DNA of 51,126 bases from NCBI GenBank assembly GCA_020072765.1, contig JAIQGD010000046.1:1-51126 (forward strand). Reading direction: 5' to 3'. The translations under genes and the position numbers were made by a program. The notes below the pieces were generated by a model. It had not been told where the DNA came from, did no database searches, and was given only the letters and a program-made list of their open reading frames with translations. This DNA is from Terriglobia bacterium. GTDB lineage: Bacteria > Acidobacteriota > Terriglobia > Acidiferrales > UBA7541. This document shows, one piece after another, positions 1-9,038 of this stretch (within the stretch, counting starts at the first letter, position 1; each line of letters begins with the position of its first letter).

Positions 1-852
1 AAAGAAGGCGTGCACGGGCGGAGACTGCACGACGACTCCCTTCAGGCGCGCGTGCTCGATGATCGCCAGCTTGGTTCCCCAATAGCCGCCGAAGCTCTGT
101 CCGTCGACGGCGATCTTGGCCCGATCGACTTCGGGCCGCGTGGCAAGGTAATCAATCACGCGCGAAAACATGCGCTCGGCGGTCGGGCTGGCCTTGATGG
201 GAGCCTGGCCGGTGCCGGGTCCATCGACGGCGAAGAAACCGATTCCGTAGGGGAGGATGGCGCTGAAGTTCATGGCCATGTCTTCCTTGCGGCTATCGAG
301 CCCGCTGATGGCAATCACTACCGGAACCGGGACCTTGGCATTCTTGGGCAGCCGCAGATAGCCGACAATTTCCGTACCCTCAAACGGGACTTGCACCATC
401 TCGATGGGAGGATCCATCAACCGCGCGTTGGCGAGAAAGGCCTCGAGAGCCTTGGCGTAGGACTGCGTCTTGCCCGACGAAGACGGCACGGGCCAGCGGC
501 CAAAGGAATAGAGGCGCCAGGCGCGGACGTAGGCGGCGCTGGCCTGCGCCGGGTCGCTGGCTTCCAGCGCCTTGCCTTGGGCCAGGTAGCGGCCGGCCAC
601 CTTCATGAACGCCGCGGCCCATTCGTCATCGTCCATTTTGGTGATCGAAGCGAATGCCTCGCGCACGTCGGCGGGATCGAGTCCAATCAGCGGATACATC
701 CCGTCTTCGGCGCGCCGGATGGCCTCGGCCTTCACTTCGTCGAGCGTGCGTTCGCGCCGCTCCTGCGCCCGGGCAATGGGGGCAACCCAACAACAGGACA
801 GCAGCAACGAAGCGAGGGTGCACAGAAACATCAGGCGTCGAACTCGGCACAT
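1..852 (-). CDS. alpha/beta hydrolase, secreted, C-terminus beyond window edge
   Basis: The minus-strand frame is open from an ATG at 852 to the window edge, giving the first 284 residues. A hydrophobic N-terminal stretch (about residues 6-24, rich in Leu and Cys) ending Ala-Arg-Ala before Gln-Glu looks like a type I signal peptide. A helical region follows (about 30-130), then an alpha/beta-hydrolase core with the nucleophile elbow Gly-Gln-Ser-Phe-Gly-Gly (Ser253). The acid and histidine should lie past the edge. The helical cap before the core recalls FrsA/DUF1100-type hydrolases. The substrate is unknown. It is divergent from the molybdenum hydroxylase genes with a 249-base gap. The long plus-strand frame opposite is only its complement. 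Confidence 0.8.
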   Translation of the reverse strand, partial: MCRVRRLMFLCTLASLLLSCCWVAPIARAQERRERTLDEVKAEAIRRAEDGMYPLIGLDPADVREAFASITKMDDDEWAAAFMKVAGRYLAQGKALEASDPAQASAAYVRAWRLYSFGRWPVPSSSGKTQSYAKALEAFLANARLMDPPIEMVQVPFEGTEIVGYLRLPKNAKVPVPVVIAISGLDSRKEDMAMNFSAILPYGIGFFAVDGPGTGQAPIKASPTAERMFSRVIDYLATRPEVDRAKIAVDGQSFGGYWGTKLAIIEHARLKGVVVQSPPVHAFF

Positions 853-1101
853 CGAGGGCCTCCCGGCAGACAGCGAAAATGGAGTGGAACCGCCAAAAGT
901 CTACGGCAGATTCGTCGACAGTGCCAGCGGCGCGATGCTAAACTTGCTCTGCCACACGGCTCCTGCTGCTCGCCACTCGCCCGGGCCGCTGGCCATTTTT
1001 CCAGCGCGGCTGCACTGCGTATGCACGAGGCGAGCAAGAGGTTCCGCCGGGAATATCTGCCAGTCCCCTGAAGGGAATGATTTCGCGAACGAGGTTTTCG
1101 G

Positions 1102-1581
1102 ATGGCGAACGTCACAAAATTACGGATCAATGACTCGCTTTACGAGATTGACGCCGATCCGCAAGCGAGCCTGCTGAGCGTGCTGCGCGAGCAATTGGAT
1201 CTGACAGGCTCCAAATACGGCTGCGGCGAAGGACAGTGCGGCGCCTGCACGGTGCTCGTCGAGGGCCAGGCGAGGCGGTCGTGCCTCACGCCGGTGGGCG
1301 CGGTGGCCGGCAAAGCCATCACCACGATCGAGGGGCTAGCGCAGGGCGACCAACTGCACCCGCTGCAGCAGGCCTTTCTCGACGAAGGCGCGATGCAGTG
1401 CGGCTACTGCACGTCCGGGATGATTGTTTCGGCCGTCTCGCTGCTGAATGCGAAGGCGAATCCGTCCGACGCCGAGATTCTGCAATCGATGCAAGGCAAC
1501 ATCTGCCGCTGCGGCACGCATCCGCGCATTGTGGCCGCGATCCGCCGGGCCGCGCGCGTCTGGAAGGAGCCCCGCCGATGA
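1102..1581 (+). CDS. (2Fe-2S)-binding small subunit of a molybdenum hydroxylase (IorA/CoxS type)
   Basis: The 159-residue protein has both [2Fe-2S] domains of the xanthine dehydrogenase small subunit. The N-terminal plant-ferredoxin domain has the Cys-Gly-Glu-Gly-Gln-Cys-Gly-Ala-Cys motif near residues 41-49. The C-terminal helical domain has Cys-Gly-Tyr-Cys near 99 and Cys-Arg-Cys-Gly near 135. It would pass electrons from the molybdenum site of its partner. GAGG lies 7 bases before the ATG. The stop codon overlaps the next start (ATGA), so the two subunits are probably co-translated. No FAD subunit is nearby, as in two-subunit IorAB-type enzymes that feed an external acceptor. Confidence 0.93.
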   Translation: MANVTKLRINDSLYEIDADPQASLLSVLREQLDLTGSKYGCGEGQCGACTVLVEGQARRSCLTPVGAVAGKAITTIEGLAQGDQLHPLQQAFLDEGAMQCGYCTSGMIVSAVSLLNAKANPSDAEILQSMQGNICRCGTHPRIVAAIRRAARVWKEPRR

Positions 1582-3737
1582 CGCAGAAGATCGATTTTCG
1601 GTTGACGCCGGAGCCGGAACGCTACGAATTCGCCGAGGCGCCCGCATACCGCTTTGAAACCGGCCGGCGCGAGTTTTTCAAATTGTTCGGCGCGGGACTC
1701 GCGGTCCTGTGCGTGCTGGACCGGCAGGCGTTCGGCCAGGAAACCGCCGGCGCCCGGATGCCGGATCACGCGGCTCCCAAGGCGATTGGCGCATGGCTGC
1801 ACATCGGTGAGGATGGCGCCGTGACGGTGTTCACCGGCAAGGTAGAGGTGGGGCAGAATATTCGGACCTCGCTCAGCCAGGGCGTCGCCGAAGAGCTGGG
1901 AGTCGACATCGGCTCGATCAAAATGATCATGGGCGACACCGACAAAGTGCCCTTCGACATGGGCACGTTCGGCAGCCTGACGACACCAGTGATGAATCTG
2001 CAGCTCCGGCGCGTGGCAGCGTCGGCGCGCAACATCTTGATCGATCTGGCGGCCGCGCGGTGGAACCTGGACCGCCAGCAGTTGTCCGTAGCGGGCGGCA
2101 AGGTGATGGACAACCTCTCCAAGCGCTCGGCCGATTACGGAGATCTGGTCCAGGCGCACGAGATCGCACAGCTAGTGTCCGTCGACGACTCTCTGCGCCC
2201 CGCCGCGCAGTGGAAGGTGGCCGGGCAATCCGCGCCGAAAGTGGACGGCCGCGACTTTGTGACCGGAGCGCATCGCTATCCGTCGGACCTGAAACTTCCG
2301 GACATGCTGTACGGGAAGATCGTTCGCCCCACGGCCTTCAACGCCACGCTGGTCTCCGCCGACACGCAGGAAGCGGACAAGATCCCGGATGTCCGGGTGG
2401 TGCGCGACGGCAATTTCATCGGCGTGGCCGCGCCCAGTTCCGCGGTTGCTTCTCGCGCCGCCGCCGCGATCCGCGCGGAATGGAAAGCCGACGAGCAGCC
2501 GTCCTCTCACGAGCTGTTCGACTACCTGAAGAAGAATCCGGTCGCGCAGCAGGAGGTGGCCGGAGCGCCGCGGTACGAAGTGGGGGCGGTGGAGCCCGCG
2601 CTGGCTTCGGCCGGCCGCCGGCTGCAACAAACCTACAATATCGCCTACATCGCGCACGCACCGCTGGAACCGCGCGCCGCACTGGCGCAGTGGACCGGAG
2701 ATCAGTTGACCGTGTGGACCGGCACGCAGCGGCCCTTCGCTGTGCGCAGCGAGTTGGCCGCCGCGTTCCACATGCCCGAGGAGAAGATTCGCGTCCTGGT
2801 GCCGGACACCGGCTCGGGCTATGGCGGAAAACACTCGGGAGAAATGGCCGTCGAGGCGGCGCGACTGGCCCGCGCGGCCCGGCTTCCGGTGAAGCTGGTC
2901 TGGACGCGGGAAGAAGAGTTCACCTGGGCGTATTTCCGGCCCGCCGGCGTGATTGAGATCACCAGCGCCGTGGACCACGACGCCAAGATCACCGCCTGGG
3001 ATTTTCACAACTATAATTCCGGGGCGGCGGGCCTGCGCACGTACTACGACATTCCCAACCAGAGGATTCAATTTCACGCTACAAAGTCGCCGCTGCGGCA
3101 GGGGTCCTACCGCGGGCTGGCCGCCACAGCCAATCACTTTGCCCGCGAAGTCCACATGGACGAACTGGCTCGCCTGGTGAAGATGGACCCGCTGGAATTT
3201 CGGCTGAAGAATCTGAAGGACGAGCGCTTGCGCGCCGTGTTTGTGGCCGCGGCGGAAAAGTTCGGCTGGACAAAAACCAAAGCGGCGGGACACGGCTACG
3301 GAATCGGCGGCGGCTTTGAGAAGCTGGGCAACGTGGCGACGGCGGTCGAGGTGGCGGTGGATCGCGCGACCGGCCGCGTCACGATCGTGCGCGTGGTGAC
3401 GGCGTTCGAATGCGGCGCCATCGTGAATCCCGATCAGCTGCGCAATCAGGTGGAAGGCGCGAACATCATGGGGCTAGGCGGAGCGCTATTTGAGGCCATC
3501 GAATTCGAAAACGGGCACATCCTCAACGGGCGCTTCTCGAAATATCGCCTTCCCCGGTTCAGCGACGTTCCGCCGATCGAAACGGTGCTGATCGACCGCA
3601 AGGACCTGCCGTCGGCCGGCGCGGGCGAGGCCCCGATCGTCGGCCTGGCTCCCGCGATCGCCAGCGCCATCTTTGACGCCACGGGCGTGCGCCTGCGGTC
3701 CTTGCCGCTGGTGCCGCACGGTCTCAAAGTTTCCTGA
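1578..3737 (+). CDS. molybdopterin-binding large subunit, xanthine dehydrogenase/IorB family, Tat-exported
   Basis: This 719-residue protein would hold the molybdopterin cofactor and hydroxylate an N-heterocycle or aldehyde. A twin-arginine motif (Arg30-Arg31-Glu-Phe-Phe-Lys) precedes a hydrophobic stretch to about residue 47, so export by Tat is likely. Family motifs are seen: Glu-Pro-Arg-Ala-Ala near 365, the glycine-rich Gly-Ser-Gly-Tyr-Gly-Gly-Lys near 415, Arg-Gly-Leu-Ala after the Gln-Gly-Ser-Tyr loop, and Gly-Ala-Gly-Glu-Ala-Pro near the C-terminus carrying the expected catalytic Glu. The same frame is open further upstream, but the ATG at 1578 is chosen because it overlaps the upstream stop and begins just before the Tat region. 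The substrate cannot be told from sequence. Confidence 0.92.
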   Translation: MTQKIDFRLTPEPERYEFAEAPAYRFETGRREFFKLFGAGLAVLCVLDRQAFGQETAGARMPDHAAPKAIGAWLHIGEDGAVTVFTGKVEVGQNIRTSLSQGVAEELGVDIGSIKMIMGDTDKVPFDMGTFGSLTTPVMNLQLRRVAASARNILIDLAAARWNLDRQQLSVAGGKVMDNLSKRSADYGDLVQAHEIAQLVSVDDSLRPAAQWKVAGQSAPKVDGRDFVTGAHRYPSDLKLPDMLYGKIVRPTAFNATLVSADTQEADKIPDVRVVRDGNFIGVAAPSSAVASRAAAAIRAEWKADEQPSSHELFDYLKKNPVAQQEVAGAPRYEVGAVEPALASAGRRLQQTYNIAYIAHAPLEPRAALAQWTGDQLTVWTGTQRPFAVRSELAAAFHMPEEKIRVLVPDTGSGYGGKHSGEMAVEAARLARAARLPVKLVWTREEEFTWAYFRPAGVIEITSAVDHDAKITAWDFHNYNSGAAGLRTYYDIPNQRIQFHATKSPLRQGSYRGLAATANHFAREVHMDELARLVKMDPLEFRLKNLKDERLRAVFVAAAEKFGWTKTKAAGHGYGIGGGFEKLGNVATAVEVAVDRATGRVTIVRVVTAFECGAIVNPDQLRNQVEGANIMGLGGALFEAIEFENGHILNGRFSKYRLPRFSDVPPIETVLIDRKDLPSAGAGEAPIVGLAPAIASAIFDATGVRLRSLPLVPHGLKVS

Positions 3738-3867
3738 CGAACACACCCTGCTTTTCATTAAGTTAGGAGAGGGAACCTGTCGCTTCATCCCAAGTGGAAA
3801 GGTCGGGCGCGCGGCAAACCTCGCCAGCGCAGACTTGCTGTTTCCCGTGAAAACTACCCGCTATTGG

Positions 3868-4710
3868 TTATTTAACTGCGGAGGCCAGCTTGTTCTCGGT
3901 CCGCGCGGCGCGCTTGTTCTCGTAGAGCGCTTCATCGCCCCGCTTCATCAACTCCTCGGCGGTTTCCCCGGCGATAAAATTGGTCCACCCGGCGGAAAAC
4001 GAGACGGTCACGGATTCCCCATTACAATCCACGCTCAGCCCGCTCAAGCGGTTCAGCACGTGGCGCACCTCTTCCGGCTTGCATTCCGGCAGCAATACCA
4101 GGAATTCATCCCCGCCCATGCGCACGGCTAAATCCGAACCCCGGATGGCTCGAATGAGCCGCGCCGCGAACCGCCGGATCACCTCATCCCCGGCGGCATG
4201 GCCATACTTGTCGTTAATCTGTTTCAGACCGTTCAAGTCCAGCATCAGGATGGTCAGCGGGCGCTCGTGCCTCTGCGCCCGGGCCATCTCTTCCGCCAGA
4301 CGCTGTTCTCCCGAGCGCCGGTTGTTCAGTCCGGTCAGCGCGTCCAGGACAGCCAGTTTGTAGACCTCTTCGGTGCGCGCTTCCATCTTGCCCAGCGTTG
4401 CTACCTGCTGGCCCATATGGCGCTGGATGCGATGAATCTGCAGTTGCTGGTACACCGTATAGACGTTGAAGAGCAACACGAGCCCCACCAGCGCGCGCGT
4501 GGCCAAATCCAGACTATCGGAAGCTTTACTTTGCGAGAGCAGCCCGGGGAAGGCAAACGACGCTATCCCCAACGTCAACAACAGGGTCACCAGCACCATC
4601 GTCGACCACATCCCCCACTGTCGCCGCTCCACCTGAAGTATGCTGGCGCGGATCTGCTCCGCCTGCACGGGAACCGGCTCTGTCTGCGCTTGCGCCTTCC
4701 CTGCGAACAT
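3868..4710 (-). CDS. membrane-anchored GGDEF diguanylate cyclase
   Basis: The 280-residue protein should make cyclic di-GMP from two GTP. Two membrane segments lie at about 36-57 and 73-88, followed by a short helical linker and a GGDEF domain. The active-site motif Gly-Gly-Asp-Glu-Phe is intact (199-203). A product-inhibition I-site Arg-Gly-Ser-Asp lies five residues before it (190-193), so feedback control is expected. The ATG at 4710 is preferred over an in-frame GTG at 4725 because the bases between them include a GGGGGAG ribosome-binding site. It converges on the molybdenum hydroxylase genes. No sensory domain other than the membrane region is visible. Confidence 0.93.
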   Translation of the reverse strand: MFAGKAQAQTEPVPVQAEQIRASILQVERRQWGMWSTMVLVTLLLTLGIASFAFPGLLSQSKASDSLDLATRALVGLVLLFNVYTVYQQLQIHRIQRHMGQQVATLGKMEARTEEVYKLAVLDALTGLNNRRSGEQRLAEEMARAQRHERPLTILMLDLNGLKQINDKYGHAAGDEVIRRFAARLIRAIRGSDLAVRMGGDEFLVLLPECKPEEVRHVLNRLSGLSVDCNGESVTVSFSAGWTNFIAGETAEELMKRGDEALYENKRAARTENKLASAVK

Positions 4711-4973
4711 GTGCTCCCCCTGCACGACTATCCCGCCCTATACCGTATATTATCATCGGGATTACTGTTGTCCGACAATCCGCCCCTCTCCATGTTCCCA
4801 AGTTATTACTGACGAAGGTGTTCTGCTGACAGTGGAAGCTTGCAACTTCCGTGAACGAGGGGTGACGGGAGCCATAACTAACAGACGTTCCGCGCACATG
4901 GCCTGTGGCGCGGTTTCGAATCTTCCTCCCAATTCTGCCAAATCAATATAAAATCATGCCGTTACATTGCGTG

Positions 4974-5049
4974 GGGCCCGTAGCTCAGCGGTCAGAGCAG
5001 CGGACTCATAATCCGTTGGTCCTAGGTTCAAATCCTAGCGGGCCCACCA
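4974..5049 (+). tRNA. tRNA with CAT anticodon (Ile2 or elongator Met)
   Basis: The 76-base cloverleaf is complete. The acceptor GGGCCCG pairs with CGGGCCC, the D arm is GCTC/GAGC, the anticodon stem is GCGGA/TCCGT around loop CTCATAA (anticodon CAT), and the T stem is CTAGG/CCTAG with loop TTCAAAT. CCA is encoded. It lacks the initiator features. The short D loop and the G-U pair closing the anticodon stem resemble tRNA-Ile2, whose C34 is modified to lysidine, but elongator Met is not excluded. A -10-like TATAAA lies at 4947-4952. Its 3' end is the left copy of the 45-base repeat described below. Confidence 0.93.
5005..5049 (+). repeat. left 45-bp direct repeat, tRNA 3' half (attL-like)
   Basis: These 45 bases, from the anticodon loop to the encoded CCA, recur exactly at 8994-9038 in the same orientation. 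Duplication of a tRNA 3' end is the usual mark left by tyrosine-integrase insertion. The left copy belongs to the intact tRNA gene. Confidence 0.9.
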
Positions 5050-5239
5050 ACATTTCATCGAATTGATGGTCCCGTTACCTCACAGGGCAAATCCCCGCAA
5101 AGCCGCGTTAGAAAGGGGCTTCAGACATCTGGACCAAGTTCGTGGATGCGAAAGCTGCCTTACAGTTCGATCTCCCGAACGCGTCTCATTCGGATTGAAA
5201 TCCGGACCGAGACGAAGCTATTCGCGTCAGCGCCCGTCA

Positions 5240-5599
5240 CTAAGGACAATGTATTTCCGGCGCAGAGTTGCCCTCCGCAAAATCACCGATAGCTTCGCAG
5301 TATGCGCTATAGAGATAGCGCCTGTCTTTCGGCGAGGCCAAAACGGAAAGAGTACGCCCGGCAGCGGGGACATCTACCCTGATGTCACGGCTAGGGACGC
5401 CGTCGGGTGGGACAAATAACAAGCCCCCATCGGGGATCCAAAGGCTGACATTGCCCCCGGTTTGGTTTAAGAACTGAACGGATGCGTTATCCGCTATACC
5501 AAACTTCTTGATCTTAATTTTATTCGTCGCATCTTTTGCGGGGATCGTAATTGTTCCTACGGGCCCGGCTTTTCGAGCTACTGCTTGTCCATCTGGCAT
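5240..5599 (-). CDS. hypothetical protein in the tRNA island
   Basis: The 119-residue protein is not recognised. A clear ribosome-binding site (GAAAGGAG) lies upstream of the ATG, which supports it as a real gene. The sequence is rich in beta-prone residues and glycine/proline turns, with an Asn-Gln-Thr-Gly-Gly stretch and a Trp-Ile-Pro-Asp-Gly-Gly stretch near the middle, somewhat like a small beta-sandwich or cupredoxin-like fold, but no metal-ligand set is clear. There is no signal peptide or membrane segment. It lies 42 bases downstream of the kinase gene on the same strand and is probably co-transcribed, so it may be a partner or substrate of the kinase (guess). Confidence 0.7.
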   Translation of the reverse strand: MPDGQAVARKAGPVGTITIPAKDATNKIKIKKFGIADNASVQFLNQTGGNVSLWIPDGGLLFVPPDGVPSRDIRVDVPAAGRTLSVLASPKDRRYLYSAYCEAIGDFAEGNSAPEIHCP

Positions 5600-5641
5600 T
5601 TTGCGTCTCCTTTCGTGAATTTACGTTTGAAGTACAAACAC

Positions 5642-8419
5642 CTAGGGTCTGAACAAACCTTGATATCTTGGATCAAGCCGCAACGGGGCGAGCGACGGCT
5701 CTTTTTCAATCAAATCCCGCGAGAAGCCTCTTTTGATCGCCTCTGCAAGCCATTGCAAGGCGAGCTTGCGATCTCCCAGTTGCTCGTAGATCACGGACGC
5801 CTGGAACATATTGAACACGTCGTTGGGAGCCAGTGCCAGACCTCGCTCCAACAGTTGCGCGGCCCGTTGCGGCTGGTCGAGATTGGAATAGGCGTCTGCC
5901 AGCCGGATTAACACAGCGGCGTCGCTGGGGTTCACGCGCCGCTCTTGCTCCGTCAGTTTCGCAGTCGCCTCGAAGGCAGCCCGCGCCTTCTGTGGTTCAT
6001 GCGTCTGCTGGTAGGCGGCGGCCAGATTGTGCCAGTACTGCGATTCGTGGCCATTCATCTGGATCGCTTGTTCGTAATATCGGGCCGCCAGGGGATATTG
6101 ACCCAGCGTGTAGTAGATCGTGCCCAGATTGGAGAGGGCAGATTCGGTGGGCTTGATGGCCGTCGCCTTTTCAAACAACTTGGCGGCATCTTCATAGCGC
6201 TTCTGGGCGTAAGCGACGGCTCCGAGATTATCGTAGCCGCGCGCATTATCGGGAGTGAGTTCGACGATGCTTTGAAACTGTTTTTCGGCGTCTGCGTAAC
6301 GGCCCAAACGAAAGTACAAACCTCCTAAGTCATTATGAAAGCCCCAATAGCTCGGCCGCACCGCAATGGCTTTAAGGTACGTGGATTCGGCATCATTTAG
6401 CCTCCCCATTCCCTGATAAGTCTTTGCCAATCCTCGGTATACGTCCGGATTGATCGGTTCAAGCGCAAGGGCTTTCTGAAAGTCTTGGATCGCCTCGTCA
6501 TAGCGACCCGTTCCCGAAAGGATCATCCCCAACGTGATATAAACTTCAGCCAGTTTGTCGTTGAGCTTGAGGGCAGCCTCGGAACTCTTCCGGGCTTCAT
6601 CCGCCCACCGCGTTTCTTTGGTCAGCTCGTACTTTCTCCAGTAGGCCTCGCCCAAGCCAGCCTCGGCCAGGGCATATTTTGGATCCTGCTCGAGCGCGAG
6701 CCTAAAAAGTGAGGCCGCAGTATCCAAATTTTGGGCAATCTCATACCGCTGCAGATAACCTCGCCCCTGCGTGTAATACTCGTAGGCACCGGCGACAGTG
6801 CTTCCTCCGACAGCTAGAACCTGCTTTGCCTCACTCGTCAGTCTCACGTCCAGAAGCACAGCGGCTTCCAGCACAACGCCGTCCTGCAGCGTCGAAATAT
6901 CATGTGCCTCGGTGTCAATCGTTTTCGATTTAAGCTGGCGAAGCGTCTGAGGGTCCACCAGATTGATCGTCATCCTCACACGATTGTTGGTCCGCTGGAC
7001 GCTTCCGGTAATGACCAGGTTGACCCCGAAGGTCTGCCGCGCCTCCTTAACGCTAACAATGCCCTCGCGGAGTACATCGGTAGCAGGCACCACGCGGAGT
7101 GTCTTCTGAAATTGTTCCACCTGGCTGAGTTTGCTGCTCAGGATCTGCACCAGACCGTCGCAGAAAGCCTGGCTGGTGGGATCGTTTCCAACGTTTGTGA
7201 ATGGGAGGACGGCAAGCTGCTTCGCCTCCACTGTCTGAACCAAGGGCAACCACACGCGAACCCGTTCGGGGAGACGTGGCACAATTGTCCAGACACCACC
7301 TGCGGCCAGTAAGCACAGGAAGGCGAGTAGCGGTGGCAATGCCCAACGCGGAAGGGGCACGAGCCCGCTGGGGAAGAACTGGTCCCGCGCTTCCTTCAAA
7401 TCGCGCGCGAGCTCATCTGTCGAGGCGTAGCGCTCTCCCGGATCTTTTCGCAGACACCGGCGAATGACGGCGTCCAGGGCAGGGGGGACTTTGCGATTCA
7501 ATGACGTAGCTGGCTCGGGTTCGTCTTCAATGATCGCGGCGAGCGTTTGCGCTGCGGTCCCACGTTCAAAGGGCTTCTTTCCGGTAGCCATTTCATACAG
7601 AAGCGATCCGAACGAGAACTGGTCGGAATGAAAATCCACCGGGAGACCGGCGGCCTGCTGCGGCGACATATAGGCCACGGTTCCAAGGATGGTTCTCGGG
7701 GCGGTGAGTGCTGTCGTCTGGTCCAGAAGCGATTGCGGAAAAGCAGGGGCCAGTTTACTTAGTCCAAAGTCTAGGATTTTGACGAGCCCATCGCGCCGGA
7801 TCACGATGTTCTTGGGTTTCATATCGCGGTGTACGATCCGGGACTGGTGGGCAAAAGCTAATCCGGTAGCGATTTGTGTTGCGACGTCGAAGACATTCTC
7901 CATCGGCATTGGGCCGGCCGTCAAAACGTCGCTCAGGACCTTTCCGTCCACAAACTCCATGGCAATGTATAAGGTGTGACCTTCTTGACCGATCTCGTAG
8001 ATGGTGACGATGTTCGGGTGGCTTAGAGAAGCCAACACCTCGGCTTCACGTCGGAAGCGCAGCAACGCATCGGCGTCGCTCGCAAAGCTCGGGGGCAGGA
8101 GCTTGAGGGCCACCTGCCGTGGCAACTTGGTGTCTTGGGCCCGGTAAACCGCACCCATTCCCCCCGCACCCAGGAGCACAATGATTTCGTACGATCCCAG
8201 CTTGACGCCTCGCTCCAGTCTGGTGCGCTCCGCGGCAGGAACTTCCAGAAAGCTGGTGTCCCCTCGTTCGTGCGCGGCGATCAGCGACTCCACTTCTCGC
8301 CGCAGAGATACATCTGTGCAAGCCTGATCCAGGTAGGCAGGCCGCTCACTGGGTTCGCGTTCGAGCGCGGCGGAGAGGACCCTTTTGACTTCTTGCCATT
8401 GTTCCGGCGCGGTTATCAC
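5642..8419 (-). CDS. transmembrane Ser/Thr protein kinase with TolB-like and TPR regions
   Basis: The 925-residue protein has an N-terminal helical segment common in acidobacterial kinases (1-70), then a Hanks-type kinase domain (about 76-345): glycine loop Gly-Ala-Gly-Gly-Met-Gly (84-89), Val-Ala-Leu-Lys (Lys106), His-Arg-Asp (197-199) in the catalytic loop, and Asp-Phe-Gly (217-219). All catalytic residues are present, so it should be active. One membrane helix (about 360-380) leads to a TolB/FlgO-like region (about 400-480) and a long run of TPR repeats (about 540-900) on the far side. The start is GTG at 8419 with GGAAG upstream, chosen because the family N-terminus begins there. Signals sensed outside may be passed to cytoplasmic targets. 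Confidence 0.93.
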   Translation of the reverse strand: MITAPEQWQEVKRVLSAALEREPSERPAYLDQACTDVSLRREVESLIAAHERGDTSFLEVPAAERTRLERGVKLGSYEIIVLLGAGGMGAVYRAQDTKLPRQVALKLLPPSFASDADALLRFRREAEVLASLSHPNIVTIYEIGQEGHTLYIAMEFVDGKVLSDVLTAGPMPMENVFDVATQIATGLAFAHQSRIVHRDMKPKNIVIRRDGLVKILDFGLSKLAPAFPQSLLDQTTALTAPRTILGTVAYMSPQQAAGLPVDFHSDQFSFGSLLYEMATGKKPFERGTAAQTLAAIIEDEPEPATSLNRKVPPALDAVIRRCLRKDPGERYASTDELARDLKEARDQFFPSGLVPLPRWALPPLLAFLCLLAAGGVWTIVPRLPERVRVWLPLVQTVEAKQLAVLPFTNVGNDPTSQAFCDGLVQILSSKLSQVEQFQKTLRVVPATDVLREGIVSVKEARQTFGVNLVITGSVQRTNNRVRMTINLVDPQTLRQLKSKTIDTEAHDISTLQDGVVLEAAVLLDVRLTSEAKQVLAVGGSTVAGAYEYYTQGRGYLQRYEIAQNLDTAASLFRLALEQDPKYALAEAGLGEAYWRKYELTKETRWADEARKSSEAALKLNDKLAEVYITLGMILSGTGRYDEAIQDFQKALALEPINPDVYRGLAKTYQGMGRLNDAESTYLKAIAVRPSYWGFHNDLGGLYFRLGRYADAEKQFQSIVELTPDNARGYDNLGAVAYAQKRYEDAAKLFEKATAIKPTESALSNLGTIYYTLGQYPLAARYYEQAIQMNGHESQYWHNLAAAYQQTHEPQKARAAFEATAKLTEQERRVNPSDAAVLIRLADAYSNLDQPQRAAQLLERGLALAPNDVFNMFQASVIYEQLGDRKLALQWLAEAIKRGFSRDLIEKEPSLAPLRLDPRYQGLFRP

Positions 8420-8993
8420 CGTGTTCTTCCGCTTCTCCCGATGAGGTTCAGCTCGGGCCGTTGCCCATCCGCGCTTTACCGAGCATGTGCCGCCTCAGTT
8501 CTGCTGCGACGACAAAAAGTGGGCACGGCTTTGCCGGGGCTCCTCATGGAAGAGACGCGGGTAGGCTTCGCGAACCAGTGTTCTGCCATGAAGAGAGAGT
8601 ATGACCGGGGCCGCCGATGCTGGGCACATGTTTGGCACCCCTGCGGGACCGACTGTCGAAACTGAACGCAGCGTAGCACCTAGGTGAGGAAAAAGTACAG
8701 TGATTTTCCCGTTGACCCCATCCTTCGCAACAGGTCTTGCCTCCGTCACTGAGCCACGGCCCGGAAATCTCTCCGCTCGCCGTGGCTTGAAGCGTCTTTC
8801 AGCCGTCGACTCCTACTATCACCGCCTCAAAACTGAACACAGCTCCGAGAACACGCTTGTGACGCCGGAGTGACGAGAATTAGCGCAAAATCGGGGATGA
8901 AGAGGGTAATGCTGGACAATTGCAATTCGCAAAACCCGCGTCGGCAGCACTCTAGAGCGATATACAGGTAAACAGAGGAATGAGTTCCATCGG
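8420..8993. other. gene-poor stretch at the right end of the tRNA island
   Basis: These 574 bases carry no frame with both a family resemblance and a ribosome-binding site. It should contain the promoter of the kinase gene, but no clear -35/-10 pair stands out. No recognisable remnant of an integrase was found by reading the frames. Short frames here look like chance. Confidence 0.5.
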
Positions 8994-9038
8994 CTCATAA
9001 TCCGTTGGTCCTAGGTTCAAATCCTAGCGGGCCCACCA
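8994..9038 (+). repeat. right 45-bp direct repeat, tRNA 3' half copy (attR-like)
   Basis: Exact copy of 5005-5049, starting in the anticodon loop and ending with CCA. The bases before it (CGG directly before CTCATAA) match the tRNA except for one missing A, then similarity stops. With no acceptor 5' strand or D arm it cannot be a functional tRNA. Confidence 0.9.

Larger units (their letters stand above)
5050..9038. mobile_element. tRNA-flanked genomic island (kinase island) without visible integrase
   Basis: About 4 kb lies between an intact tRNA gene and an exact 45-base copy of its 3' half. The interior holds two minus-strand genes, a 119-residue unknown and a 925-residue Ser/Thr kinase, and about 570 bases without a convincing gene. 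It looks somewhat less GC-rich than its neighbours. No integrase, excisionase, transposase or plasmid gene is visible, so it is either a decayed element or one moved by an integrase encoded elsewhere. Insertion of a foreign element at the tRNA is inferred from the repeat geometry. Confidence 0.75.

Noticed and set aside
10-1071. Long plus-strand open frame opposite the alpha/beta hydrolase
   Set aside because: It is the complement of the hydrolase gene and has no family resemblance; the minus frame has a signal peptide and a Gly-x-Ser-x-Gly elbow.
2172-3293. 373-codon minus-strand frame inside the molybdenum hydroxylase gene
   Set aside because: It is the complement of a gene with clear catalytic motifs and has no recognisable domain of its own.
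8991-9038. A second tRNA gene
   Set aside because: Only the 3' half is present; the acceptor 5' strand and D arm are missing, so it is a repeat left by integration.
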